Source: a virus
Length of the DNA stretch: 64,000 nucleotides
Virus record (IMG/VR): IMGVR_UViG_3300017917_000693
Coordinates: 1-64,000 of that record
Reading direction: 5' to 3' (one strand)
The position numbers and the translations under genes were made by a program. Each line of letters opens with the position of its first letter. Positions within the stretch are counted from its first letter, which is position 1. The notes under the pieces were generated by a model. That model ran no database searches, was not told the origin of the DNA, and was given only the letters and a program-made list of their open reading frames with translations. Below are positions 32,354 through 40,399 of this stretch, piece by piece.

Positions 32354-33239
32354 GTGCCATTGGTCCTTGATTACGGAAATTACTCTTATAGTGATGTTTG
32401 AAGAACTTACTTTCTTCTGGGTCCATGTCTACGATAGGCAAGCTCAAACGTGTACGAAGTTTTTCACCTATAGCACGACAATGATCAGGTCCATGGTCTT
32501 TGTATTCTTCCCACAGAGTTGCTAACTTGTCAAAGTCCTGTACATCTTTATGATTCCATTCAGTAAGCATAGTTTTAAATGTACCAAGACGTGCGCCGTA
32601 TATTGCCCAGAAACCATTTTCCGCATCTGCGCCGACTGTTTGCCAAACGCACAAATGGTCATAGTTACGGCTGTGTACACGTTGATTAAACTCTTCTATG
32701 CTTGGCTTCGTACCTCTATCTAAACACATTTTAACACCTTCGCGGAAGCCTGCTCTCCAGGCCTGAAAAGGTGTTTGGTTAGGATATGTTGTGCTGTAGC
32801 AGTCATTCATAGCCCAATAGTCAGGATAAAAGCAAAACTCTACGTCGTTTTCCGCTGTGCCGTCTGAGGCTTCGTGGGTCTGCATCGCGTAGACAAACTC
32901 CTTGGTCCAGCAGCTGAGTCCTCCGTTGCCGTATTGCAGTCCGTTAATGATATTCCGCGCTTTCCAACGAAACACTTTAGTATTGTTGCTACTATCAAGA
33001 TTAAGTTGAAGGTTAAAAAATTCACTATCCGGGATATTATCGCCGTCAATGAGTACAAACCTGTCTGTGTCGCTTGCGTCAGCCGCCGCTTTGTGTGCTG
33101 CATCACTTCCTTTTACTCCATCAACACGTTTTGCCCATGGAACCATGTTTTGAATCTTAATCCAAAACTCTTCTTTTTTTGGTTCATCATAACTTAGATA
33201 GATGCAATCTAAGTCAGCAATATCAATTATTTCTGTCAT
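32346..33239 (-). CDS. Nucleotide-sugar-transferase-like protein, 297 aa
   Basis: Its opening (DCIYLSYDEPKKEEFW, then HKAAADASDTDRFVLIDGDNI) follows the start of a GT-A-type fold, with IDGDN as a possible DxD metal motif. GLQYGNGGLSCWTKEF and QAWRAGFREGVK match segments of the C-terminal domain of the 872-residue protein (GLEYGHMG, TWRTAFREVIK), so the two share an ancestor. The likely role is sugar transfer or binding, but no donor can be named. It joins the glycosyltransferase-like genes upstream to the radical SAM string by short overlaps. Confidence 0.7.
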   Translation of the reverse strand: MTEIIDIADLDCIYLSYDEPKKEEFWIKIQNMVPWAKRVDGVKGSDAAHKAAADASDTDRFVLIDGDNIPDSEFFNLQLNLDSSNNTKVFRWKARNIINGLQYGNGGLSCWTKEFVYAMQTHEASDGTAENDVEFCFYPDYWAMNDCYSTTYPNQTPFQAWRAGFREGVKMCLDRGTKPSIEEFNQRVHSRNYDHLCVWQTVGADAENGFWAIYGARLGTFKTMLTEWNHKDVQDFDKLATLWEEYKDHGPDHCRAIGEKLRTRLSLPIVDMDPEESKFFKHHYKSNFRNQGPMARE

Positions 33240-33588
33240 AGTATTCTACTTCGCTGTATTCTTCGCAGGATTCTACCACAACACTTGCATGGTATTTTAC
33301 TACTTTAACACCTTTATCCGATTTAGTCAATGGAAAATAGTAGTAATATTTAGGTGGCTCGTGTACTATTTTACCATCTACTACTTTTAAATCGCGCCAA
33401 TTGTGTGTCATGTACAATTCACGATCAATATGAATCCAATTATCTCCTGTAGGAAATCCACTGGCTGTAAATCCTGTTACCCAGCCATCCTCATCGTAAT
33501 AGGCGCGATATTCTTCAACTGTTTCTACAACAGGAATGTTATCAAATGCCTTAAGAAATTCTTCTTCAGCTGATAAAATTTTTGTCAT
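33223..33588 (-). CDS. Conserved hypothetical, 121 aa
   Basis: I chose the ATG at 33588 (MTKILSAEEEF); a longer frame to 33642 lies within the upstream gene. The protein has EYRAYYDEDGWVTGFTASGFPTG and WIHIDRELY followed by KVVDGKIVH, a pattern I associate with a small family of marine phages. No enzymatic motif is visible. It overlaps the gene upstream by 23 bases and the one downstream by 17, so its expression follows the operon. Confidence 0.65.
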   Translation of the reverse strand: MTKILSAEEEFLKAFDNIPVVETVEEYRAYYDEDGWVTGFTASGFPTGDNWIHIDRELYMTHNWRDLKVVDGKIVHEPPKYYYYFPLTKSDKGVKVVKYHASVVVESCEEYSEVEYYDRNN

Positions 33589-34372
33589 GGTAGTGTACTG
33601 GACTATATTGGTTAACATTATTAATGCGCAACATATTACCATCGCGCTCTACATTTACATAATCAAGCCAAGTCTGATGATCGTTCCAGCCTTGTACAGC
33701 CGACTTCATGTGTACAAAGTTAAAAAAGTCTAAGGTTGGTATGTAACATTTTTCTTCGCCGACGAGCTTACTGGTTAAGGCAAATACTACATCAGTACTA
33801 GGCAACTCAGGACACTGCACTAAATTTTCTCGTACGGTATTCCAATTTCTATAGATGCTACCAGCAGTACGAAAAAAGTCCGCAGCAGTTTGACTATATC
33901 TAAAATAGTACATGCCGGTATAGATATCAGGAAGTCTGTTCAATTCAAAAAATCTTCTATATGGTGTACGCTCAACAGTCTGTTGTTGATAATTTTTACA
34001 ATGATAGCTAAAACAGACTTCACGCAGACGTAGCGCATCTAACCAATGTCCGACATCTCTGGTAAACAGTAAATCGCTTTCTAACTTAATAGTTTCCTTG
34101 TAAGGAGTTAAATTAAACACCTGCCACTCATTTGACTGCTTCCACGATTCATCTTTAGCAAGGTCGTGGGGTAAAGTAATAACGTAATCAAAGGTTTTTC
34201 TATGCGCATCAGTCAACAGACTAGCAGTCTGTTCATCAACAATTACGCTGTACGAAGCACTGGGCTGTGTTGCTTTTACATTCTGCGCTTGTAGATAAGC
34301 AAGCTGTAGATAATCTACATCAGTATTCTGCGCTATGGTTAAGAACCCAAACTGTTCTTTAAATTCACGCAT
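33566..34372 (-). CDS. Glycosyltransferase-like protein, 268 aa
   Basis: The protein has a Rossmann-type first half (FGFLTIAQNTDVDYLQLAYL, SVIVDEQTASLL) and NLTPYKETIKLESDLLF, where ESD takes the place of a DxD motif. The same segment reads LSPYDQTILLDSDYF in the next gene, so the two are paralogs. The second half has aromatic segments and HMKSAVQGWND. It may transfer a sugar to a phage or host target. Because ESD replaces DSD, activity is less certain than for its paralog. Confidence 0.7.
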   Translation of the reverse strand: MREFKEQFGFLTIAQNTDVDYLQLAYLQAQNVKATQPSASYSVIVDEQTASLLTDAHRKTFDYVITLPHDLAKDESWKQSNEWQVFNLTPYKETIKLESDLLFTRDVGHWLDALRLREVCFSYHCKNYQQQTVERTPYRRFFELNRLPDIYTGMYYFRYSQTAADFFRTAGSIYRNWNTVRENLVQCPELPSTDVVFALTSKLVGEEKCYIPTLDFFNFVHMKSAVQGWNDHQTWLDYVNVERDGNMLRINNVNQYSPVHYHDKNFIS

Positions 34373-35141
34373 CTATAGCATCCTTGATAAATTGTTCACA
34401 CTGTTCACTGAGCAACCATGCTTTACTCATAATGTGTAGATTTTGCTTAGGCAACACATAGGCCTGTCCTAGACTTTTTAAATATATTTTATTGTCTTTA
34501 AGCTCTAGAGAATCTATAGTATTCTGTACACTTAACATTGGCCAGGGAATATAGTTTTGTGTGTCTTGAGCATAGCCATTTAACACAAGATCTGCAATAG
34601 TAAACGCATAATCGTTTCTGAAATTTTTTACAGAAATATTATAAAGCTGTCTGTAGTATGCGTAGTTTCTTTCTACTCGTGCGACCATATCAAACAACAT
34701 CTGTGTTTTAGGTGTACGATTAAACACTACTACGGTTGCCCATAGATGAGGTAAACTGTACTTGCCCATCGGCGTATTTGGTTGTCCATCAACATATCTA
34801 TTGTGGCGCACAATAGAGTAGTCTTGTACTGTGTCAAGAACTTTTAATAAACTGTCGTCTAAAACAAAGTAATCGCTGTCTAACAGTATAGTTTGATCAT
34901 ATGGACTTAACTCATATGCACGATGTCTGCCTAGATTATTCCAGCTTTCAAACTTGTTGTTGTCCACAGAATATCTAAAGTTATTGGACACATCGCTACG
35001 TATTATAGTGGTAGGCAGGCCAAGATAGTGTTGTATTAGGCGACTAGAACGTTCAGCTATAGCTTCGTAATCTATAGCATCTGTGTTAGTGGCAAAAATT
35101 ACAACGCCCTTAGATTTTTCTAATGCGTCGTAGTTCTTCAT
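34365..35141 (-). CDS. Glycosyltransferase-like protein, 258 aa
   Basis: The 258-residue protein has the start GVVIFATNTDAIDYEAIA, then LSPYDQTILLDSDYFV where DSD matches the metal-binding DxD of GT-A glycosyltransferases. Later parts (LPHLWATVVVFNRTPKTQ, NDYAFTIADLVLNGY) fit the acceptor half. A sequence so short holds only the catalytic domain, so the acceptor must be soluble or brought by a partner. It overlaps the paralogous gene downstream by 8 bases and the first gene of the operon by 32. Confidence 0.78.
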   Translation of the reverse strand: MKNYDALEKSKGVVIFATNTDAIDYEAIAERSSRLIQHYLGLPTTIIRSDVSNNFRYSVDNNKFESWNNLGRHRAYELSPYDQTILLDSDYFVLDDSLLKVLDTVQDYSIVRHNRYVDGQPNTPMGKYSLPHLWATVVVFNRTPKTQMLFDMVARVERNYAYYRQLYNISVKNFRNDYAFTIADLVLNGYAQDTQNYIPWPMLSVQNTIDSLELKDNKIYLKSLGQAYVLPKQNLHIMSKAWLLSEQCEQFIKDAIDA

Positions 35142-35424
35142 GTTGAATATGCCATGAGTTCATAACACTGTGGTATTGTTCTCTTGCCTGTGTTAAAAAC
35201 TCGTCTCGTTGAATTTTAATTGGATTATTATAGACATCTTCAAGGAACAGTTCTGATTCTGGCCAAGTAGCAACAAAAGATATTACGGTTGGGTCAAGAC
35301 GGAACAGTCCGCCATTGTAGGCAAGATGCAGATCTGTCAGGATCTTTTCTCTGAGTAATTGTTTGTTTACTTGATAGTCAGTAGCAGTTCTAATCTGTGC
35401 TACAAGTTCTTCTGGAGTAGTCAT
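35110..35424 (-). CDS. Conserved phage hypothetical, 104 aa; first of operon
   Basis: The protein is helical at both ends with a middle LFLEDVYNNPIKIQRDEFLTQA and a final EELRRIRKI. I associate proteins of this build with marine T4-like phages, next to sugar-modifying genes, with no known function. It is the first gene behind the promoter at 35482-35510; the leader is about 50 bases and AT-rich. It overlaps the next gene by 32 bases. Confidence 0.7.
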   Translation of the reverse strand: MTTPEELVAQIRTATDYQVNKQLLREKILTDLHLAYNGGLFRLDPTVISFVATWPESELFLEDVYNNPIKIQRDEFLTQAREQYHSVMNSWHIQHEELRRIRKI

Positions 35425-35455
35425 AATAATAATTATCTAAGTTGTTGATAGCCAA

Positions 35456-35484
35456 AATAAAAGCACCATGTAGATGCTTTTATT
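35456..35484 (-). terminator. Terminator hairpin overlapping a promoter
   Basis: AATAAAAGCA (35456-35465) and TGCTTTTATT (35475-35484) pair around a 9-base loop, and the minus-strand transcript continues with a T-rich tract. It lies 35 bases after the last tail-fibre gene and would end late transcripts. Its promoter-side arm overlaps the -10 box of the next promoter by 3 bases. Confidence 0.75.
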
Positions 35485-35510
35485 ATACAGTACTGCGAAA
35501 TTCCTGTCAA
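35482..35510 (-). promoter_or_regulatory. Perfect sigma-70-type promoter of the 18-gene operon
   Basis: On the minus strand TTGACA (35510-35505) and TATAAT (35487-35482) are separated by exactly 17 bases. Transcription should start near 35475, within the terminator hairpin, so a message begun here contains only one arm and is not terminated. It is the only strong promoter found ahead of the operon. Confidence 0.9.
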
Positions 35511-35519
35511 CTATGCTGG

Positions 35520-36488
35520 CTATAATCCTGTAATGGTTGGCGTACCCCAAGTATTGGTTAAGTTTGTTGTTTCCGGAGGGGTAATGATTATGTCTGAATT
35601 GATTGTCATGTTAATAGCATCAAGTGTATTTGACACTGGCGGAACACCAAGGTCTTGTGTGTCATCTGCGGCGCCGTCGACATAATCGATTGTGAATAAA
35701 ATCTGGGCTCCTAGACCACCATTTGAGCCGGTGGCGCCAGTAACTCTTACTGCGATATTAACATAGTTACCTGTGTAGTTAGTACCAGTACTGGTAAGTC
35801 TGATTATTGTTTGATTAGTAGTAGTTATATCCCAGAAACCAATACCAAGACCGTTAGTAGTTAGTGTACCACCTGTACCCGTACGTGTACTAGTAAGAGC
35901 ATCAAAGTGTAAGGTTCCTAAATTTGTACCTAGTAGTGTGGTCCAATCACTTTCTTTGTTGTTATTAGTGCCATTGGTAGTACTAAATGCAATAGAAATA
36001 CGTCCGCCGGCATTAAAGAAATAACGTGCTTGATCCGCTGATCCAAACTCAATAGTACGAGTCTGTTGGAATGTGGTTGGAGTAGCACTATCCCATACAC
36101 TGTTTAAGTTAGTTGTACTTGGTGTACCACGTGTGTTGTTAAAGTTTAAACGGTTGTTATAAGCTGTGGTAATGTTTGTGCTTAACAACACAGAGGCAGC
36201 GATGGTAGCACCGGCTGTTGGGCTAGTAATACCACTACCCGAACCTGCTTGGTGTGTTAGTATACTGTTCAAACGAGCAATCATTGTTGACCACTGTGTA
36301 GCTGTTACTGTGTCACCGGCATTAACTGCGCTAAGTACTGTACTTTGACCGTATCCTTTGTCACCATTGCCTACGCCCCACACACTGTTAATGTTAGCCA
36401 CAGCATGGTTAGCTGTACCGTCTGCATTACCAGTTGCAAAAGTGTTATAGTGATCTCTTAGTATTAAGTCACCAGATGTATATGCCAT
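35520..36488 (-). CDS. Probable tail-fibre/structural protein, 322 aa
   Basis: The protein is rich in asparagine, threonine, serine and glycine, with beta-type patterns typical of phage fibres. The N-terminus has AVANINSVWGVGNGDKGYGQS. A later region (EFGSADQARYFFNAGGRISIAFS, then FDITIDY-like strands near VDGAADD) resembles a fibre domain repeated in marine myoviruses. It is the last gene of the late minus-strand block and ends before a terminator. The exact place in the virion is not known. Confidence 0.7.
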   Translation of the reverse strand: MAYTSGDLILRDHYNTFATGNADGTANHAVANINSVWGVGNGDKGYGQSTVLSAVNAGDTVTATQWSTMIARLNSILTHQAGSGSGITSPTAGATIAASVLLSTNITTAYNNRLNFNNTRGTPSTTNLNSVWDSATPTTFQQTRTIEFGSADQARYFFNAGGRISIAFSTTNGTNNNKESDWTTLLGTNLGTLHFDALTSTRTGTGGTLTTNGLGIGFWDITTTNQTIIRLTSTGTNYTGNYVNIAVRVTGATGSNGGLGAQILFTIDYVDGAADDTQDLGVPPVSNTLDAINMTINSDIIITPPETTNLTNTWGTPTITGL

Positions 36489-36497
36489 GTTATATCC

Positions 36498-38258
36498 TTA
36501 ACTGTTCAATTTGACGATTGCTTCTACTAGACCTTCGTCGTCTGTGGTTTTGTTTTCAAGTGCGCGACCAAGAACGTTAAATGCTGTAATTTCATCTCTT
36601 GAGGCTGCACGTGCCAGACCGTTTCCAGCACTTACTAGGCGATCACCTTTGCGACATTTACCAACAACGCGAACCGGAACTCGTCCATTTACTGCCACTG
36701 GTGGGTGTGTGCGATCATCGCCGGCTGTGCCGTTTAATAGGAAGCCCGGTAATGTACTTATCACGCCAAATACGCTCTCACTTAATTCTCGAACCGCACG
36801 TGTAATTTCTTTCAATCCGCCAATCTCAACTACAGTACCTGGCTCATAGTATTCGTCGGCTTCAAAGCGTTCTGCCAAGTCAGCGTATTGTGCTGATGTT
36901 GCTTTAGCAAATATCGTATTGAAACCATTGCCTAAACTACCAATGTTACCTACACCTGCTGTACCACCGTTGGCAATAGCAGTAGCACCATTGGAGCTAT
37001 TAACTGTAATTGAACCTGTGTATACACCTGTAGTACCAGTGTATGCACCACCTGTAAATGTTGAACCTACATAGGTACCTGCAAATATGGTGTTAAATCT
37101 GTTGTCTGTTTGACCAATGTTGCCTACTAATGTTGTACCTGTTTTAGTAATACCTGGTACCACAGCATTAGTAGTTGAGCTTACGTTACCTACAATGCTG
37201 GCTGCATAGATAGTGTTCCAGTATCTAGTAGTGCTACCTAAATTAATTGTAGCATTGCCGCTAGGTACTAGTGCTGTGCTTATCTGCGCACTGGTCATAT
37301 TCGTCCAACCAGTTACATTTAAGTTACCAGTTACAGACCCAACACCAGACACACTTAATGCACCGTCAACAGTTACAGCACCTGTGGTACCGTTAATATT
37401 GATTGCACGTGTATCAACACCACCTTTGTTTATATTAAAGTTAATGTCTGCATTATTGACTGCGCCAAAGAATCTTACAGCACCACTGGATACGCCAATG
37501 TTAAGGTTATTACTTGCACCAACTGTGAATCCTGTGTTGTTTAGTACACCAAATGTTTGGCTAGTTGTTTGAGCAATATCACTGCGCAAGAATTGACCAG
37601 CTGTTAATAGACTAGATCCAGAAATTAGAGTCTCTGCGGCAGTTGCGTTACCAGAGAACACTGCACCAGCTACTACGCTTGGGCTGGCAAGATTTACACC
37701 CGGTCTAATTGTTGGAAAGCCTGCTATAGCAGGACTTGGAGTAAATGTAGCATCTTTGCTGATAATTGCTACTGTAGCATTGGCTACGTAGAAACGAACA
37801 ATAACATGACTGCTTGAGCCATCGCTTATGGTTTCAACTGCTGGGCCCGATGTGCCAGTACCAGTTGTAGTCAATGGGCCAATAAGAACCCAACTACTAC
37901 CACTGTAAACTCTTAGCTGTCCGTTGGTAGTATCCCACCATAGGTCGCCTGTGATTGCACCAGTTGGTGCAGTTGATGATGATGTTGAAGTACCTACTGG
38001 TTTCCAACTACCACCACTTGTGTATACTTTTAAAATTGTGTTTGCACTGTCGTACCATAACTGACCAGCAATAGCTTTGTCGGGTGCAGTACTGTTAGCA
38101 AAATTTTCTAGCAACTTAACATAGTTTTCATTTAAAAACACACCGTAGCCGGCGTAGTTTTTACCAATTAATGTTAAGTTAGTAGCACTTTGGTTAACTG
38201 TGCCGTCCTGAACGGTTGCTACTAGCGAACCGGCGGTGTTAATAATGTTATATGCCAT
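36498..38258 (-). CDS. Tail-fibre-like protein, 586 aa
   Basis: The N-terminal 130 residues (LTLIGKNYAGYGVFLNENYV, NSTAPDKAIAGQLWYDS, GDLWWDTTNGQLRVYSGSSW) match those of the 462-residue protein at 38297, so this is a shared attachment domain. The middle has repeated GNVSVTGN-type beta strands. The C-terminus begins at YADLAERFEADEYYEPGTVV and GRVPVRVVGKCRKGDRL, a segment found at the ends of fibre proteins and reminiscent of self-cleaving chaperone domains. A GATAAATA late motif precedes it. It is a likely host-recognition fibre. Confidence 0.78.
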   Translation of the reverse strand: MAYNIINTAGSLVATVQDGTVNQSATNLTLIGKNYAGYGVFLNENYVKLLENFANSTAPDKAIAGQLWYDSANTILKVYTSGGSWKPVGTSTSSSTAPTGAITGDLWWDTTNGQLRVYSGSSWVLIGPLTTTGTGTSGPAVETISDGSSSHVIVRFYVANATVAIISKDATFTPSPAIAGFPTIRPGVNLASPSVVAGAVFSGNATAAETLISGSSLLTAGQFLRSDIAQTTSQTFGVLNNTGFTVGASNNLNIGVSSGAVRFFGAVNNADINFNINKGGVDTRAININGTTGAVTVDGALSVSGVGSVTGNLNVTGWTNMTSAQISTALVPSGNATINLGSTTRYWNTIYAASIVGNVSSTTNAVVPGITKTGTTLVGNIGQTDNRFNTIFAGTYVGSTFTGGAYTGTTGVYTGSITVNSSNGATAIANGGTAGVGNIGSLGNGFNTIFAKATSAQYADLAERFEADEYYEPGTVVEIGGLKEITRAVRELSESVFGVISTLPGFLLNGTAGDDRTHPPVAVNGRVPVRVVGKCRKGDRLVSAGNGLARAASRDEITAFNVLGRALENKTTDDEGLVEAIVKLNS

Positions 38259-38283
38259 ATTTCTTACCTATTATATACTTTTA

Positions 38284-38291
38284 TTTATCTT
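38284..38291 (-). promoter_or_regulatory. Candidate T4-type late promoter
   Basis: The minus strand reads GATAAATA, one base from TATAAATA, 25 bases before the ATG of the 586-residue fibre gene at 38258. An AGGTAAG ribosome site lies between. Confidence 0.5.
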
Positions 38292-38296
38292 AAATC

Positions 38297-39685
38297 CTAC
38301 ACTGTTCCGGTGCTTGGTGTTGATGAGTACTGGAACCAGAAATCACCATTACGTGATCCTGCATCATTTACACCTGCCTGTGGTGCGTCAACACTGACAA
38401 ATTTAGCACTACCTCCCCACCACTGGGTAGCATTTTTTACAAATTGTGTTGTTGCAACTCGAGCATTGCCGGTACCATTATAGGTGTCTGGTTGTGTTAT
38501 TGCAGTTGCACCTGCAAACAGATTAAAACCAGACGCACTAGCGGTAGCTACTTCAATTCCGTCAACAACTACAGATATTGATCCGGTACCTGTGTCAATA
38601 ACTTCAACATAGCTATTGCCTTGATAAATCTTATTTTTCTTAAGACCTGATAGCCCGCTGGTTACAAATTCAGTTGTAGCCAACATATTATTGCTGGTTT
38701 CTTCGGGCGCTGTAGGAGCTACTGGGACGCCAGTCAATACAGTATTGTTAAATTTGCCATCAACATATTGTTTAGTGGCAACACCCAAACTAGTCATCGG
38801 GTCTGCGTTAGCTACTACTTCGCCACCACTGTCGATAGTTAATGCAAGGGTATCTGTGCCACTGTTATTAACATAAAATTCAATTGAACCACCTGAGGTT
38901 TGATTTCTAATTTCAGCAATATTATCTGAAACAGACAATGTCAGGTCGTTGCTTACGCCAACAGTAATACCAGTGTCATTGACTATTGTTAGGTTACCTG
39001 TGCCTGTGTTATTTTGATTGTTGCGCCAGAAGTTTGCCGCTGGTTGGCCACCTAAGAAACTAGCATTATTTGCAGTTCCGTTGAATGTACCGCTAGAGTA
39101 CATTGTATAGCCCGGGGCGATTGTTGTAAATCCGCTGACTCCGGCGGCTATAAATGTAGCATCTGTGCTAACAATACCTGTTCGTACCCCGTCTAGGTAG
39201 ATAGATAGTACGTTATGAAGACCGCCGCCGGTGTCAGATATTCTTTCCCATATAGCACCACTTTTGCCATTAATTTTGCTGTAGCCTGGGCCAACTAAAA
39301 TCCAACCAGCAACATTATAAGGTGTTGTTCCGTTATAAACATATAACTGTTCATCGTCTGTGTCCCACCAAATATCACCGGCAATAGTTGTTGTTGGTGC
39401 ACTCGGTGCTGCTGTAGCACTGCTGATAATTTTAAAATATGTACCTGTGTAAACTTTTAATAGGTTGTTACCTGTGTCCCACCAAAGCTGACCTGCTATT
39501 GGATTACTAGGTGCTATGCTGTATGCAAAGTTTTCTAATAGGGCAACAAGATTATCAACCATTAGTTGGCCATAATTGCTATAGTTGCGTCCAATTAGTG
39601 TTAAACTAGTTTTTGACGTGTCAACTGTACCGTCTAGTATTGTACCTAACGTTGATCCATCTGTTTTTCTTATGATATACGACAT
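38297..39685 (-). CDS. Tail-fibre-like protein, 462 aa
   Basis: The protein begins with the same domain as the 586-residue gene (LTLIGRNYSNYGQLMVDNLV, IAGQLWWDTGNNLLKVYTGTYF, GDIWWDTDDEQLYVYNG), so the two arose by duplication. The second half has a beta-rich stretch with TGNLTIVNDTGITVG and QYVDGKFN, and it ends with a GDFWFQYSS segment. It is a likely short tail fibre or an adaptor for one. An AGGAT ribosome site precedes the ATG, and its start is 20 bases from the end of the upstream gene. Confidence 0.75.
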   Translation of the reverse strand: MSYIIRKTDGSTLGTILDGTVDTSKTSLTLIGRNYSNYGQLMVDNLVALLENFAYSIAPSNPIAGQLWWDTGNNLLKVYTGTYFKIISSATAAPSAPTTTIAGDIWWDTDDEQLYVYNGTTPYNVAGWILVGPGYSKINGKSGAIWERISDTGGGLHNVLSIYLDGVRTGIVSTDATFIAAGVSGFTTIAPGYTMYSSGTFNGTANNASFLGGQPAANFWRNNQNNTGTGNLTIVNDTGITVGVSNDLTLSVSDNIAEIRNQTSGGSIEFYVNNSGTDTLALTIDSGGEVVANADPMTSLGVATKQYVDGKFNNTVLTGVPVAPTAPEETSNNMLATTEFVTSGLSGLKKNKIYQGNSYVEVIDTGTGSISVVVDGIEVATASASGFNLFAGATAITQPDTYNGTGNARVATTQFVKNATQWWGGSAKFVSVDAPQAGVNDAGSRNGDFWFQYSSTPSTGTV

Positions 39686-39704
39686 GTTTTTATCCTAGTT
39701 ATGC

Positions 39705-40391
39705 TTATATAGTACTCAGGTTAGTTAGTGTTTGAATACGCACTGTATAATCAATTTGTATCAAACGGTTTAGTGATTTTTGTACTGGACTAAAAATCAC
39801 ATGAGTTAGTAGTGGGCCTGTGCCTTCGCCGGCACTGCTCCAACCTTTTAGGCCAAGTTCATCAAACACAAACTGGCCATTTAAATCTTGGCTGTTATCA
39901 AAAACTGCCTGCCCACTGGGCTCACCATAGTCTAACAAACAACTTACAACAATATCACTGTAGATCTGTCCTGGAATATGAGTAGGAACAATTTTATTTC
40001 GAGTTGGGTCGCTGTTAGCAGCATTAGTATCGTCTACAATTTTATAGTACTGCGGACTGTATAAGTCGGCATTCTGTACATTAGTATTAGTAGGCAAATA
40101 TGTAATAACCCCTGTAGGGTCAACTGTAGTACCACCGTTGCCAAAGTGCATTTCTGTAATAAAGTTAGTGCTTTTGTTAGCTAAACTAAAGGCAATAGCT
40201 TCACTCATGTTTTCATAGTGAATCGCGTTGCGTTTATCCACAAATACTTCCTGAGTTTCAGGGTCAAAAATCTTAATATGCCCTTGAATGTGGATGCTAC
40301 CACGCTCATCGGGCTGTTTAAAATTTGGTTGTTGTACCGTTGACTGTTGCATTTTTTTGTCCATACTCTTATTTATTTCGTTGTTGATCAT
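39705..40391 (-). CDS. Conserved structural protein, 228 aa
   Basis: The protein has an extended N-terminus (NKSMDKKMQQSTVQQPNFKQ), then GHIKIFDPETQEVFVDKRNAIHYENMSEAI and FITEMHFGNGGTTVDPTG. I associate this layout with a protein of marine T4-like phages lying beside tail-fibre genes; its place in the tail is not defined. The ATG at 40391 has AGGA upstream and is coupled to the gene before; ATG 40364 is an alternative after an AATAAATA motif. It may link fibres to the baseplate, an inference from position only. Confidence 0.65.
   Translation of the reverse strand: MINNEINKSMDKKMQQSTVQQPNFKQPDERGSIHIQGHIKIFDPETQEVFVDKRNAIHYENMSEAIAFSLANKSTNFITEMHFGNGGTTVDPTGVITYLPTNTNVQNADLYSPQYYKIVDDTNAANSDPTRNKIVPTHIPGQIYSDIVVSCLLDYGEPSGQAVFDNSQDLNGQFVFDELGLKGWSSAGEGTGPLLTHVIFSPVQKSLNRLIQIDYTVRIQTLTNLSTI
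40370..40377 (-). promoter_or_regulatory. Candidate late promoter inside gene
   Basis: The minus strand reads AATAAATA, one base from TATAAATA. It lies within the first codons of the gene that starts at 40391. If used, the start would be the internal ATG at 40364. It may be a chance match in AT-rich coding sequence. Confidence 0.3.
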
Positions 40392-40399
40392 GGGTCATC

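Noticed and set aside
23533-35424. Bacterial host island rather than phage DNA
   Set aside because: The operon is flanked by phage structural genes on one side and phage nucleotide genes on the other, has the same overlapping style and shows no integrase, attachment site or tRNA border.
40364-40391. Start of the 228-residue gene at the internal ATG 40364
   Set aside because: ATG 40391 has AGGA at a good distance and is coupled to the stop before it; the internal start is kept only as an alternative tied to the AATAAATA motif.
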